64,000 nt of DNA from contig BTRK01000001.1 in assembly GCA_036245805.1 (NCBI GenBank), forward strand, positions 34,358,758 to 34,422,757, in the 5' to 3' direction. Shown piece after piece: positions 36,201 to 44,680 of the stretch; positions within the stretch are counted from its first letter, which is position 1, and each line of letters opens with the position of its first letter. This DNA comes from Pristionchus mayeri (lineage: Eukaryota; Nematoda; Chromadorea; Rhabditida; Neodiplogasteridae). The position numbers and the translations under genes were made by a program. A model generated the notes under the pieces. That model ran no database searches and had not been told where the DNA came from. It saw only the letters and a program-made list of their open reading frames with translations.

Positions 36201-36581
36201 CCCTCGATTTCCTTCCCTTCTTCTTTGGCTCTGGCGAATTCGACTTCGTCTAAAAATCGATATTTTCGAAATTGCTTAATTTAAATAAACACATTTTAAA
36301 TGCTCACTGATTGCTTCATCTTCTTGCTGCTGGTGGGCACGTCTTCCTGGAAATATTTGGATGATTGCCAACACCACAGGGACAAATCCCACACCGATGA
36401 ATCGTATTATTGCGTACAAATAAGGACGAGACATCAAAAACTGCTCATGGTTTTACCAGGGGGTTATCGGTTTCACAATCTAGTTAAAAGGGGCAATCAC
36501 CTCCTCGTCGTCCACCCACTCCTGCCTCTTCCTCGCCACTCTCGATCTCTTCCGGGGCGACACGTCCTCGTCCGAGCTCAT
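15241..36581 (-). CDS. dpy-28 (NCAPD2): condensin complex subunit NCAPD2 / DPY-28 family
   Basis: I could join 60 exons without breaking frame (4821 nt, about 1606 aa). The start is MSSDEDVSPRKRSRVARKR at 36581 and the acidic end SSEDDDDEDSDA stops at 15241. Diagnostic matches to NCAPD2: WEQDRQKVLETLTEIVNLSV; ATAFLQNNPFG; GARTFFAFLNNAPSPILRSN followed by HPNLVENHAASLFAQL; and the C-terminal HEAT helices near 16130-19480. NCAPD2 is the HEAT-repeat subunit of condensin I, and in C. elegans also of the dosage-compensation condensin. The tail is basic plus acidic, as in vertebrates. At least two introns need a GC donor (35089, 20171). A 38-nt exon (21738-21775) could be included with an alternative donor at 21893. 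Introns hold a mariner, a separate gene, a LINE piece, a 1.2-kb foldback and many MITEs. Human NCAPD2 is about 1400 aa. Confidence 0.93.
16328..17575 (+). mobile_element. complete mariner element
   Basis: The 1248-bp element has perfect terminal inverted repeats of at least 26 bp (TTGGGGTGTCCGGAAAGTTC...) and is flanked by TA on both sides, the mariner target duplication. It carries a single full-length transposase frame. It sits on the + strand inside an intron (16219-19391) of the minus-strand condensin gene. Perfect repeats and an unbroken frame suggest a recent insertion. Confidence 0.97.
16489..17511 (+). CDS. mariner transposase
   Basis: The frame is open from 16477. ATG 16489 (MDSHLYLRAVLLHYY) is the likelier start, giving 340 aa, a normal mariner length. 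The N-terminal half has two helix-turn-helix parts (GRSVKEAH..., then ASVRELKKDTGTPRSTVSDI). The catalytic triad is visible as IIATDEKW (first Asp), LLMDNARPH (second) and SPDLSPCDYH (third), with 34 residues between the second and third Asp, the D,D34D signature of mariner. WVNSIIATDEKW and YSPDLSPCDY are family hallmarks. It performs cut-and-paste transposition into TA sites. No frameshift or stop is present, so it may be active. Confidence 0.96.
   Translation: MDSHLYLRAVLLHYYRLGRSVKEAHSALAQSEGADAPSIPFCYKWFYRFKKGEFGLDDQPRSGRPPSIDQPLVLRTLKRKPMASVRELKKDTGTPRSTVSDILHRSGKKPKLPQVIPHDLSPEQLKNRVHVCRELLHRRSNLRWVNSIIATDEKWITYDNPVRRLQWVDADEKPTPVPKKEEHGKKELLCFFFSVLGPIYWEILALGTSINADLFSEQLQDVAIRVPPRLLNQGKILLLMDNARPHRAKMTQKKMDELKIERIPHPPYSPDLSPCDYHCFRSLSLSDICKRKKFKNRDEVVRAFVNWAVSKKPAFWKRGIETLPNRWREVVRKKGAYIGH
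17687..18865 (-). CDS. unknown charged protein, nested in condensin intron
   Basis: Six exons (18588-18865, 18318-18536, 18105-18276, 17959-18041, 17852-17914, 17687-17786) keep frame and give 304 aa. Several introns are only 41-51 nt. The start MSIRRRPKSVILSEDDLRPY follows a good acceptor (GTTTGCAG) that could take a spliced leader. The motif LSEDDLRP occurs twice in the first exon. The middle is Lys/Glu-rich (IERGRERQRRPENKKKEKEE) and the end has CELCRLGKK and EEREKKQYGAASYCNSVEEF. No signal or membrane segment is seen, and I recognise no family. It is on the same strand as its host and shares the host intron with the mariner, 112 bp away. Since the condensin exons 19392-19482 and 16129-16218 join in frame without it, it is a separate gene, not part of the condensin. 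Confidence 0.65.
22101..22212. mobile_element. palindromic GTTTCA MITE copy
   Basis: Contains TATGTTTCATGTGCGCT and the mirror AACTGAAACCTATACG around ATGAGCTTATCATG. It lies immediately before a LINE fragment in a condensin intron. Confidence 0.65.
22213..22821 (+). mobile_element. 5'-truncated LINE, 3' end with GAATT tail
   Basis: The frame through 22569 encodes the typical end of a non-LTR reverse transcriptase ORF (RRLISDFLYLYKSIHGFYS..., RTVDRWNALSSEIATSS..., KRFRSHLLSL). It is followed by a C-rich 3' region and about seven copies of GAATT at 22787-22821. The 5' part of the element is missing, as is usual for LINE insertions. It lies in the condensin intron 22031-22848, ending less than 30 bp from the next exon. 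Confidence 0.8.
23562..23635. mobile_element. palindromic GTTTCA MITE copy (partial)
   Basis: TATAGGTTTCAGGTTCGCTAAATA is mirrored by CATCTGAAACATACTTGAAAC. Outer parts of the family consensus are missing. Confidence 0.6.
23685..23806. mobile_element. near-perfect 122-bp palindrome
   Basis: Arms of about 57 bp (ATTCATAGTCGAC...CACTCTCTTCATTTCCCGAA) are mirrored around ACCGGTCGACCGGT with only a few mismatches. It lies in a condensin intron and is unrelated in sequence to the GTTTCA family. Confidence 0.85.
23869..23999. mobile_element. palindromic GTTTCA MITE, full-length copy
   Basis: Ends AGGGTTTCAATTTTAAGGTA and TTAAAATGTAAACCCT are inverted. Inner arms contain GTTTCAAGTGCACTACATA and CCACCTGAAACCTATCCGAA. 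Confidence 0.8.
25062..25437. mobile_element. foldback-ended repeat related to 9203-9839
   Basis: Ends ACCATGACCCCCTATTCATG and CATGAATAGGGGGTCATGG are inverted, each followed by the small hairpin AGCACTGCTCCCCTC...GAGGGGAGCAGTGCT. The middle (CCCAAGGAACTGGATCTGAC, GGTTACGGTAGTGACTTGG) matches one arm of the element at 9203. It lies in a condensin intron. Confidence 0.75.
27501..27634. mobile_element. palindromic GTTTCA MITE copy
   Basis: Ends AGTTCTCTTCTTGGAA and TTCCAATAAGAGAACT. Inner arms GGGTATGTTTCGGGTGCTCTA and CAACTGAAACATATTTCG. Confidence 0.75.
30448..30585. mobile_element. palindromic GTTTCA MITE copy
   Basis: GATAGGTTTCAGATGCGGTAAATAGC is mirrored by GTAGCGCACTTGAAACATATCG, with a spacer GCTGATGAACAATG. 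Confidence 0.75.
31430..32860. mobile_element. 1.2-kb foldback inserted in a GTTTCA MITE
   Basis: The outer parts (CTATGTTTCATGTGCACTAA near 31446 and TTTAGTGCACTTGAAACATACC near 32790) are the two halves of a GTTTCA MITE. Between them lies an inverted repeat, 31505-32730, with arms of about 550-600 bp and high identity. Examples of mirrored words are TGTAGTACTCAGTGAGTATAGC, CGTTCGGATGGGAGGGTCTA and GCGCTCTCGCG. No transposase is seen; the short frame MSENVNFRT and its mirror are just the two arms. Confidence 0.8.
33165..33265. mobile_element. palindromic GTTTCA MITE copy
   Basis: TGTAGGTTTCAGGCGCACTAAATA and AACTCTGAAACATACGTGAAAGG, around GCTCATCAGCTATG. Confidence 0.7.
33425..33508. mobile_element. 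palindromic GTTTCA MITE, short copy
   Basis: ACATTTTTGGGTACGTTTCAGGC is mirrored by CACACCTGAAACATACTCGAAAA. The central spacer is reduced. Confidence 0.7.
34273..34570. mobile_element. ACTAGGTC-type element with internal GTTTCA MITE
   Basis: The outer ends GGTACTAGGTCAGATAAGAAC and GGTTCTCATCC...CCGACCAAGTACC resemble the tips of the 84-bp foldback family. Inside, 34316-34440, is a GTTTCA MITE (GGATATGTTTCAGGTGCGTTA, CCCCTGAAACATACCTGAAAC). This looks like one small element inside another. Confidence 0.55.
36028..36155. mobile_element. palindromic GTTTCA MITE copy
   Basis: GGATAGGTTTCAGGCGCGCTAA and GCAGCGCATTTGAAACCCATCC. Confidence 0.75.
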
Positions 36582-36674
36582 GATCACTACTTGCTAGGCT
36601 CCCAGAACTGCCATGCATTATCCGATGAGAAGGCAAAAAAGTTTAGGGAATGGACACTTTCAATATGTGAACAA

Positions 36675-36812
36675 GGATTTCAATTTTCAGGTAATTGTTG
36701 CGTCCTTTTTGTATCGGTTTCATGTTTGTTACATAGCTGAAAGCTCATGAACTATGTTGCGCACTTGAAACCTACCCAAAAATCACGCACTCTTGCCTGA
36801 AAATTGAAAACC
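36675..36812. mobile_element. palindromic GTTTCA MITE, full-length copy
   Basis: TTTCAATTTTCAGGTAATTG is mirrored by TGCCTGAAAATTGAAAACC. The core has CTGAAAGCTCATGAACTATG. It lies between the condensin start (36581) and the Taspase stop (37548). Confidence 0.8.
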
Positions 36813-37125
36813 TACAATATTTTGAGGAATGGGAGAGGCGAACAATGGGTTGACGAGAAATTGCCTTGTTCAAATAGCGGCAGTGCCCTATACCAGAACA
36901 ATTTGCCGTCACATTTCACCGATTCCTTCCAATTTCATATTCAACCAGCCGCTGTGCACAAAGGTCATAAAACAGTGAGAGTATGGAAAGTGAGGACGGT
37001 CACTCACGATGCCACACTCTCTCATTGCGATTGGACAGGTTTCAGTATCGCCGCTTAAAGAGCAATTCCAGAAACACAAATCTAGCTTTGAGCAAATTTG
37101 ACAGCATCGTATCACCAGAAATTAG

Positions 37126-37262
37126 CTAGGGTTTCAATTTTCAGGTAATGTTGCGAACTTTTCCGATAGGTTTCAGATGGGCTAAATAGCTGATAAGCAC
37201 ATGAACTACGTAGGTCACTTGAAACTTATCATCCGAAGACAACGCATTATTACCTGAAAACC
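37126..37262. mobile_element. palindromic GTTTCA MITE, full-length copy
   Basis: AGGGTTTCAATTTTCAGGTA and TTACCTGAAAACC at the ends; GATAGGTTTCAGATGGGCTA and GTCACTTGAAACTTATC inside. A second copy in the same intergenic gap. Confidence 0.8.
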
Positions 37263-37547
37263 GACTTTTACAGTGGCATGGATACGGCAATGACATCATC
37301 AATAACTGTAAGATACCATTGAGGAGGTCCATCGACCAATCCGGCTCACGATTCAACAAGTGCACACAGAGCAATAACTTTATACCGATAATAAACGCAC
37401 ACAATTGGACCCGATCAACTACCGTAATCATTACTGCTATATAATCTGGATCAATGGACTATCGTAATCATTACTGCTATACGATCTGACACAATTGACT
37501 ACCGTAATAATTTCTGCTATAAAATCTGACCCAATCGACTACCGTAA

Positions 37548-40500
37548 TCACAGTGGCAATACCGTAACCGTCACCGCTTCCTTGGCTCTTCTACTCATCA
37601 TGGCGCGCACTTTATCTTGGGCGTCTCGCCACGCCAACGGCAGGAAGGGCGTGTTGTGGAAGATGAGCAGCTCCAGCGAGTCGTCCTCCTCATCGTCATC
37701 TTCCTCACCTTCAGAATCCTCCTCATCGTCCACGTCATCAGCCTCCTTCACCTTCATCTTCCCGATGCGCGCTGAACAAAACGTTGCGCAATCATGAGCA
37801 TCATCACTTCAGCATTTGCAATCTCCTCTTTGGTTTTACTTTTTTAATACTAATGAGTTAGAGGTAGAATCTGCCCTCACCATTCTCCCTCTTCCCCTCT
37901 CCTCCCTCAGTCCTTCTCTTCTCCTCTCTCACGATGGCCACTCCTCCCAGGTAGAGATGGGCAGGGTTCATCCTCCGCAGCAGTCTGCTCTCCGCGTGGA
38001 AGTGCTCCTTGAAGAAGGCGTAGATCACAGCAGGAAGGGGCGTCGAATCGCATCTGGAGAACAAGTGTATTTCCACGGTAGAGATTTGCAATTTCTACTT
38101 TTTTTTTTTCTGTAATCGGCAGAGTAGTGAGTTCCAAACCGATGGGGTCTTGAAGCTTCAATGCCTACCTAGGCTCTCCTCTCATCTCCAACCTCTGCGT
38201 GATCCTCATCACGATATAACATCTGACCCAATCAACTACCGTAATCACAGCTGCACTACCGTACCTCTGCGTGATCCTCCTCGCTATCTCCCTGGCTGCA
38301 TCCACTCGGACGATCGCCTCGCCGCAGCCACTCACGCACAGCGACACCAGACGACGACGATGGAAGGAAGACTGTGAACAGGAATCTTCATTGACTCTCT
38401 CCATAGCACAAATTCCCCTAGTTTTGACAAAGATTAGAATTTCAATTTTCAGGCCATATAGGCTCATTTTCGGGTACGTTTCAGGCGCGCTAAATAGCTC
38501 AGGCGCTTACCAGGCTATCTAGCACACCTGAAACACACCCGAAAATTACCTAAAAATTGAAACCCTAACAAAGATAGACCTTTCGTGGAATGTGATCAGA
38601 CGACTCAAAATTGGATTTTTTTAGATTATGAAGATCTTATGAAACCTTAGCCATTCCTTTCATTTCCAAGTTCCCTCACCTCGAGCCACTCCCGCTCCTC
38701 CACCCACGCGCCCGCGCCGAAAACCGTGCAGTGACCGAGGCGACCTGAAACAGCAATTCATTTGCATTAGCAATAGTAAAAAAATGCAAACAAAATAGTA
38801 AAGTTCGTACGGTTTCTCGTTTGAAATACTTATAGTTGAGAGAGCACTTCTTGATGCTTAGATAACATCAACGAGAAGGTCATTGTAAAAAAAGAGCTAC
38901 GTAACACAGAGAACATCTAACAAAACGTCTTGCCTACTCCACCAGATAAATCGCCTGCTACTGACCTGGTCGCTTGAGAATGATGCCTCCCGATGAGCAG
39001 GCTACGGTAGACGACCAGTCGTCCTAAATAGCAACCTTGAATAATAGATAACCCACGTCCACAACAAAAAAAGCTTACAGACTACACTGATCACTAGAAG
39101 AGACACTAGAAGTCCACAGTATTGACTCCATACCCGCAAGATTTGCCCATTAAAGGGAAACTCCTTTGTCGTTCCCCAATAAAAAAAAACTGACCAGAGT
39201 CAACTCCGCTGCTCCTACAGTGTCCATTGCGCGTAGCGCTTCGTCCAGGCTCGACAGTGAGGGTCCCTCTGAATTCTATGTTGTTTTGAATAAAAACATG
39301 TTTTCAAAACAACAACAAGGGTCCAAAACACAAAAACAACGGTCAAAACAGCATCTCACCCCCGCGAAAGTGCAGCAGCGCGCGCGTCCACTCCTTCTCT
39401 GCCTCGGGCGTCCTCGCGGGCTTCTCGGCGAGAACGAGAGAAGCGAGACCTGATATGATCTTTGATCTTTTATCGACACTTTCCCAGTTTAGCGGAAGCC
39501 CCGCCCCTCTTGTCTGTCTCACGCCAGGTTGCTCAGGCTTACACTTAGAACGATGAATGCCATTATTGGTCTGTACTTAGCAACGCACTAAGCGTCGCTA
39601 AGAAAACGTCAGAACACGATGTCGCTTCTTTCGCTTTTAGCGTCGCTCCCTCAATCGCAGCGAGCTCGGGAGTACTAACCAATAGTACAGCTTTATTATT
39701 ATTAAAAATAATGATTATAAAATATCAAAAGTTAAAAAAAATCAATATTCACCGTGATCTTCCGCCCACTTCTCAGCTCCCTCGCCGACGACGACCATCG
39801 GATCGACGAGGCCGCTGCAAATCGATCAACCATTAACCAAGCACTGAAACATAAATTAATTAGGCTGGATAAGTCACTAAAACATTGACTTATTTTCATT
39901 AGGCGTAACACCTCATCTATGTTGAGCACCACTACTTGGATTCGAGCAATCGAACGGTAAAGAACGCCAAAGAAAGTAGAGAGGATCTATAAGCCCCCGA
40001 ACTATCATCAACAAATTGCAAGGCACTCACTCGTTCTCCCGCTCGCTCGCGCTGTCCGAGATGGCTTCCGCGACGCGGACGGGCGACGCCAGCCGCGTGG
40101 CCGCGCCCACCGCGCCGAAACTCATCTGTAATTAATTATTTTCAATTTAGGCTCATCAACAATACAACGAAAGACAAACTCATAATATATATTGCACCAC
40201 AATGCAAAGCATCATGTTAGGCTAAGAAGTTTTGGGTTTCTAGAACCGTAACTCAAGGAATCGTGATTGGCCAGCCGGTTCTGGGTTTAACAAATAATCA
40301 AAACCTCGAACCTCTCCCTGCTCGTCCAGTCTGCACACAGCCGCCTCCATCTCTACTGCGCCCTCTCTCGACAGGCTGCTGCCGCGACCCGCGTTGAACG
40401 AGCCACACAACTCCAGATTCTACAATATTATTACTATTATTGTTGTTGTTGATGATATTGGTATTAAAAAATAACACTGTCATCGCGAGTCTGAAAACAA

Positions 40501-41958
40501 CAATACTTGCAAATCAAAAAGTTGCTAGTAGTAGCAATCAGTTACTAATTAGTACTAGTAGTATTTCAACTGATGAAATCAATATTAATCATACATTTTC
40601 ATACCCTCGGACTCCGAGGGTTCCCACTTTAACATAATTTAGTCTGCCCGATCTATGAGTAAGCTCAAAAGATGCGCTGTGGGGCGTCGATAACAAATCA
40701 ACTTATTGGTAGCCACTTATATTCCCATCCTAGTGAACGGGAGCCACTTATATGCAAATACAGTAATTTTTGGCATTTTTCCAACTATAGCCTAGAGATT
40801 CGGGAGTAGGCACAAAAGATGCGCCGTGTTGTGCAGATAACCAATCACCTCATTGGGAGCCACTTATATTGCCATCCCAGGGAATGGGAGCCACTTATAT
40901 TGTTTCCCCGAGGTTAATGAAAATGTATGATATTAATCAGAAAGTAAACCTCCACGGCGTCCACTGCTCCATCACTGCTTCTCATCGCGCTCTTGCAAGC
41001 GTCGACCGCATCCTGACTGTCGCGAAACGTCACTCCGCCATGCAGAACGACCACTCTGAACGGGAATTGAGCAATGCGAGGGACTCCTACAGTTTCAATT
41101 CCCAGGCTATTTTGAGTTTCAAGTTCGCCACATAGTGCATGATGATCTTTCAGCTATTTAGCGAACCTGAAACCTATTCGAAAAGGACTCAAAATAGCTT
41201 GAAAATGGACATCCAACTCCCAAATAATGGTCAGATCCATGCGCGTAGTTTGACTAGGAAAAGAGGCAGACTATTCCTAATAGATGCACCTGTCTCACCT
41301 GCGGGTCTTCCTCTCACTTCCTCGCGAGTTCATCGATTCGCTCTTCGAAGGCCGAACGAGAGAAGCGGTGCTTCACCAGCAGATTGTCCGATTCGTCCAG
41401 CAGCACCGGGATGTCGTACTGGTGCTTCTACAATTCCTGGTACGGTTACGGTAATTCAGTTCGTGATCAAATCAGAGTAATCATCCAAAATATGGTTCTA
41501 AAGTTTCCGTGGTGATTGAGCAGGTGTATCGAGTTAATTAAGCTAATTACCGACCTCTCTGAGCTCTTCAGGCAGGTCTTTGATGTTCACTTTGGTGTAG
41601 GTGATCGGTCGAGTGTCCACCACCTGCAAAATCACAAAATTAAAAGTTTTGGGTGGAAAGACAACAAGTTTATTGGGATATATCGAACGAAAAGGGGTAT
41701 TTCCTTACTTTCCACGTACTCGCTAGGTCAAGATGGTATCTACTCTAACTATTCACGTCTGATCTTGCCAAGCAAAAAGGCCAAAATGGTGAGACTGACA
41801 GTCTTCGCGTACAGGTCGAGGCTGTTAGCGAATCGACCGCACAGAGAGCACGTGTCGGAGACAACGAGTCGCAGGTGAAGTTGATTAGCGGAAGACGTCG
41901 AGGATTGCGAGAGGAAAGCGCGGCTAACGGCGATCAAGTTCCTAGCGATGCGAAACAT
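37548..41958 (-). CDS. tasp-1: glutaredoxin-like domain fused to Taspase-1 (14-exon model)
   Basis: Fourteen exons: 41800-41958, 41555-41623, 41318-41427, 40950-41055, 40312-40419, 40031-40125, 39753-39814, 39360-39449, 39195-39268, 38966-39023, 38680-38744, 38265-38371, 37881-38053, 37548-37771. Total 1500 nt, 499 aa. Residues 1-112 start with a basic, Ser-rich presequence (mitochondrial-like), then SDTCSLCGRF (CxxC at 37-40) and KHQYDIPVLLDESDNLLVKH, matching the C5orf63/YDR286C glutaredoxin-like family. The rest matches Taspase-1: VVLHGGV, GSFNAGRGSSLS, MSFGAVGAATRL, VVVGEGAEKW, nucleophile Thr in MDTVGAAEL (about residue 283), CSSGGIILKRPG, SGCGEAIV. Taspase is a threonine protease that self-cleaves before this Thr and processes nuclear regulators. 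If intron 41056-41317 is retained, TGA at 41314-41316 ends a stand-alone glutaredoxin. So either one fusion gene or two adjacent genes. Confidence 0.85.
38433..38572. mobile_element. palindromic GTTTCA MITE, full-length copy
   Basis: AGAATTTCAATTTTCAGG and CCTAAAAATTGAAACCCT. GGGTACGTTTCAGGCGCGCTAA is mirrored by GCACACCTGAAACACACCC. It lies in a Taspase intron. Confidence 0.8.
40666..40908. repeat. imperfect ~137-bp direct repeat
   Basis: Two copies (from 40670 and 40806) share AAAAGATGCGC.GTG, ATAACAAATCA-like and two GGGAGCCACTTATAT motifs each. They lie in the intron between exons 40312-40419 and 40950-41055. Confidence 0.75.
41092..41206. mobile_element. palindromic GTTTCA MITE copy
   Basis: AGTTTCAATTCCCAGGCTATTTTGAG is mirrored by CTCAAAATAGCTTGAAAAT. 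It occupies much of the intron joining the glutaredoxin and Taspase exons. Confidence 0.75.
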
Positions 41959-44680
41959 CGAATCAGAACATACCTGAGAGGCGCGCTGGTTAGCAGGATC
42001 AATAATAAAGACACAGATAACATGTGACACGATGAAAAAACAAGTTTAAAACGAGATAAAAACAACGTAAAAACTATAAATTAAAGATTCAAAAGACCGC
42101 GACTATGAAATTACGCGCGAGCGGTGGAGTGCGATGGGTCAACAATATTACGACGTGTAACATTTATAATCTTTTCCTCCAAACCTTTTTCAATTTAAAA
42201 TTTTTTATTTTGTATTTATATATTAAAATAAATTTTACAAAATTAAATATATATTTAAATACTGATCAATGTATATTTATATTGTTATTCAAAATATTTT
42301 TCATGAATAAATTTTCTACCGTACTCCAGTATTGGTTCTTATTGATTCAACCTGTTTGAGGTGGTGAAAATAGACAATCCCTCTCTTCCCATCGCATTCC
42401 GGGAATGGGCAGCGCTTATTCTTCCCACAGAGATCCACAGATTCCCTCCTCCGAACCAGTCGAGCATCAAACTCAATTTCTCTCCTTCATCAATCCCATC
42501 TTCCTCTTCTCGTTCCGCGTCCAGACTTTCTTATCAGACACTCCGAATTGAGTCTGCTTTATTATTAGTGTAAAGAAATAATCGGACTGAAATCCGAATA
42601 CATTCAGACAGTTATTACATTCAGACCATTATTATCTTACTTCGAGAGCTGTCTCGGTTTGTCTGATTTGAGAGAGCGCTTGTGAAATGAAGACACGTTA
42701 GCTGTAATAGTCAGTACTATCCATTCCGAAGTCCCCATTTTTGGATAATTTTGTATTGTTTTCAGGTATGTTTCAAGCAGGCTACATAGCTGATGTGTAG
42801 ATGAGATATTAAGCGTACTTGAAACATACCCGAACATGCTGCTACAAAATAAGAGAAATCCAAGTCCATTGCTAATCACTTTCCCGTTTCTTGCTCGCTT
42901 CTCAGTCCTCGCAAAGCCTCAAATTCAATTTGAATTCCGCGAGTAGCTAACGAACATCTTTCCCAGCCCTCTCCCCATTTGTCATCAACCAACTCTCATT
43001 CTGACTTCTCGAGTCGGGCTGGGGTCTTACCCTGTTCTCCTCATTTCGAATACTCTTTCATGCTTCCTAACCAGGAAGAGACTACGCTCAGTGAAGAAAG
43101 CCCTTCACGGTAATCCCCATGCTTCTGAATCCCTCCTCTTTCCCTTCCCGTGCTTCTTTCTTTCGTTAGATTGTCCACGAGATATCTCGTGAACGCTTCT
43201 GCTCTCCTTTCCGCAGTCTTTCGCCGATCAGACACTGCTAGAGAGCACGCGAAATCGAGAGAGTCAGACAGTCAGAGGGGCGAGAGAGCGTGCTAACACG
43301 AGAGAGTGCGCCTGCCCACGCGCTGCGATCTCTGCTGAAGATTCGTTTCTTCTTCACTTCCTTTTCACGTCGTCTTTGCACTTTGATTCGGATTCTCGGA
43401 TTCCATTTCAAGTCATGTTTTACCCCCACGCAAACATAAGCCAACCCCCTCACTTCTATTGCTCTCACATGCTATCTCATCGGTCACAGAAGACGAGATA
43501 GTGTGGAATTTTAGGAGAGTCCCGTACCTAATGCCAAATTCTGCCCACTCAGTAGCTATTTCCAGAACAACTTGAGTCTCGAAGCGTTCATTCCGAGGAC
43601 GGATTCTGTTCTATCTTGGCATTGTCTGAATCATTCGCCGGTCAAACAACGCTAGAGAGCACGCGAAAGTGAGAGAGCCAGACGTTCATTCAACGAATTC
43701 ATTAATGACACCTGCAGACATCTTCTTCTTCTAGCTGACCAAGTAACTCATTCTCTTCATTTCCCGCACTCTCTCACCTTCAAGAGAAACTGAGAAAGTG
43801 CATGGTCTGGAAACTAGCCTAGAGTTCGAAACACGCCTATTTTTTTCCATTTAGCACGTATTCCTGGCAGTTCTGTGTCTAAATTAGAGATTTCTAATCT
43901 GTTTTCGCGTACATTTTCGAATTGTAACATCAACGTTCATTCGAATATGATGTCATCCTCGGTTCTGGGGATGGCTTCGAAAGAAAAGGCCCTCTTCATT
44001 CTCGGCTATCTCTCGCAGATCACACCATGCAGAATGGAGCGAGTCATTTCTTGCAGAACGCCGCAACGACTAAATGCGAATTTTCTGTACAAAATTTGCA
44101 TTTAGAGATTCTTTTCTTGCTAAGGCATCTTCGTACTAGGCCAAATATACTCGGTTCTCTGCTTCCTGCTTCCACCCACTTCCGAATCGCCGCTGAATTT
44201 TCTATTCCTTCCAGCGCGTGCTCTCCTCGTTTCACACGCTCTCTCGCTCTCTCTGACCTACAAGAGAGCAGGTGAAACGAGCAGGCTTTGTCATCACTAA
44301 TTCCTTCTCAATTCGGGGCTGGAAATCCCGGTGGTGTGATATCCCCCCTCCCCACCCTCTCAATCTTCCTCCTCCCCTCCACACCTTCCCCTCCCTCCTC
44401 CTCCTCTTCCTCTCCATTCATCTCATCCTTCTTCTCCTCCTTCAGGTTCCACTCCACTAGTCTTGAATGCCGCCTGGTCGGAGGAGCCCCGCTAGCCGCA
44501 TCCTCCTCTCGTGTCCCTACTAATTTCAGTCAGTTTTCAATACTATCTGGCGTCATACCGTAACCTACCGTAAGTTTTAGACTGTTTAGCTCCATACCCT
44601 TAAGTAGAAAATCCTTACAATTTAGATCAGTTTTCGATACTATTAGATTTCATCTTATTATGTTATTACCTTCTCAGACA
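41959..44680. other. intergenic, no supported gene
   Basis: This is a divergent intergenic region between the minus-strand fusion gene and the plus-strand LEV-9-like gene. It is AT-rich around 42150-42350. It contains one GTTTCA MITE, short GAGAGAGCACGC foldbacks near 43230-43320 and 43640-43690, and a C/T-rich tract at 44340-44450. Open frames here lack splice-consistent partners. Promoters of both flanking genes should lie in it, but I see no specific site. Confidence 0.6.
42738..42852. mobile_element. palindromic GTTTCA MITE copy
   Basis: GGTATGTTTCAAGCAGGCTACATA and GCGTACTTGAAACATACCCG around CTGATGTGTAGATGAG. It is the right-most copy I find. Confidence 0.7.

Noticed and set aside
40666..40908. 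possible CRISPR-like array of GGGAGCCACTTATAT
   Set aside because: Only four short motifs in two direct repeats in a eukaryotic intron; no regular spacers or cas genes.
42361..42573. 70-aa frame in the intergenic region
   Set aside because: No family, no splice-consistent neighbours, Ser-rich low complexity.
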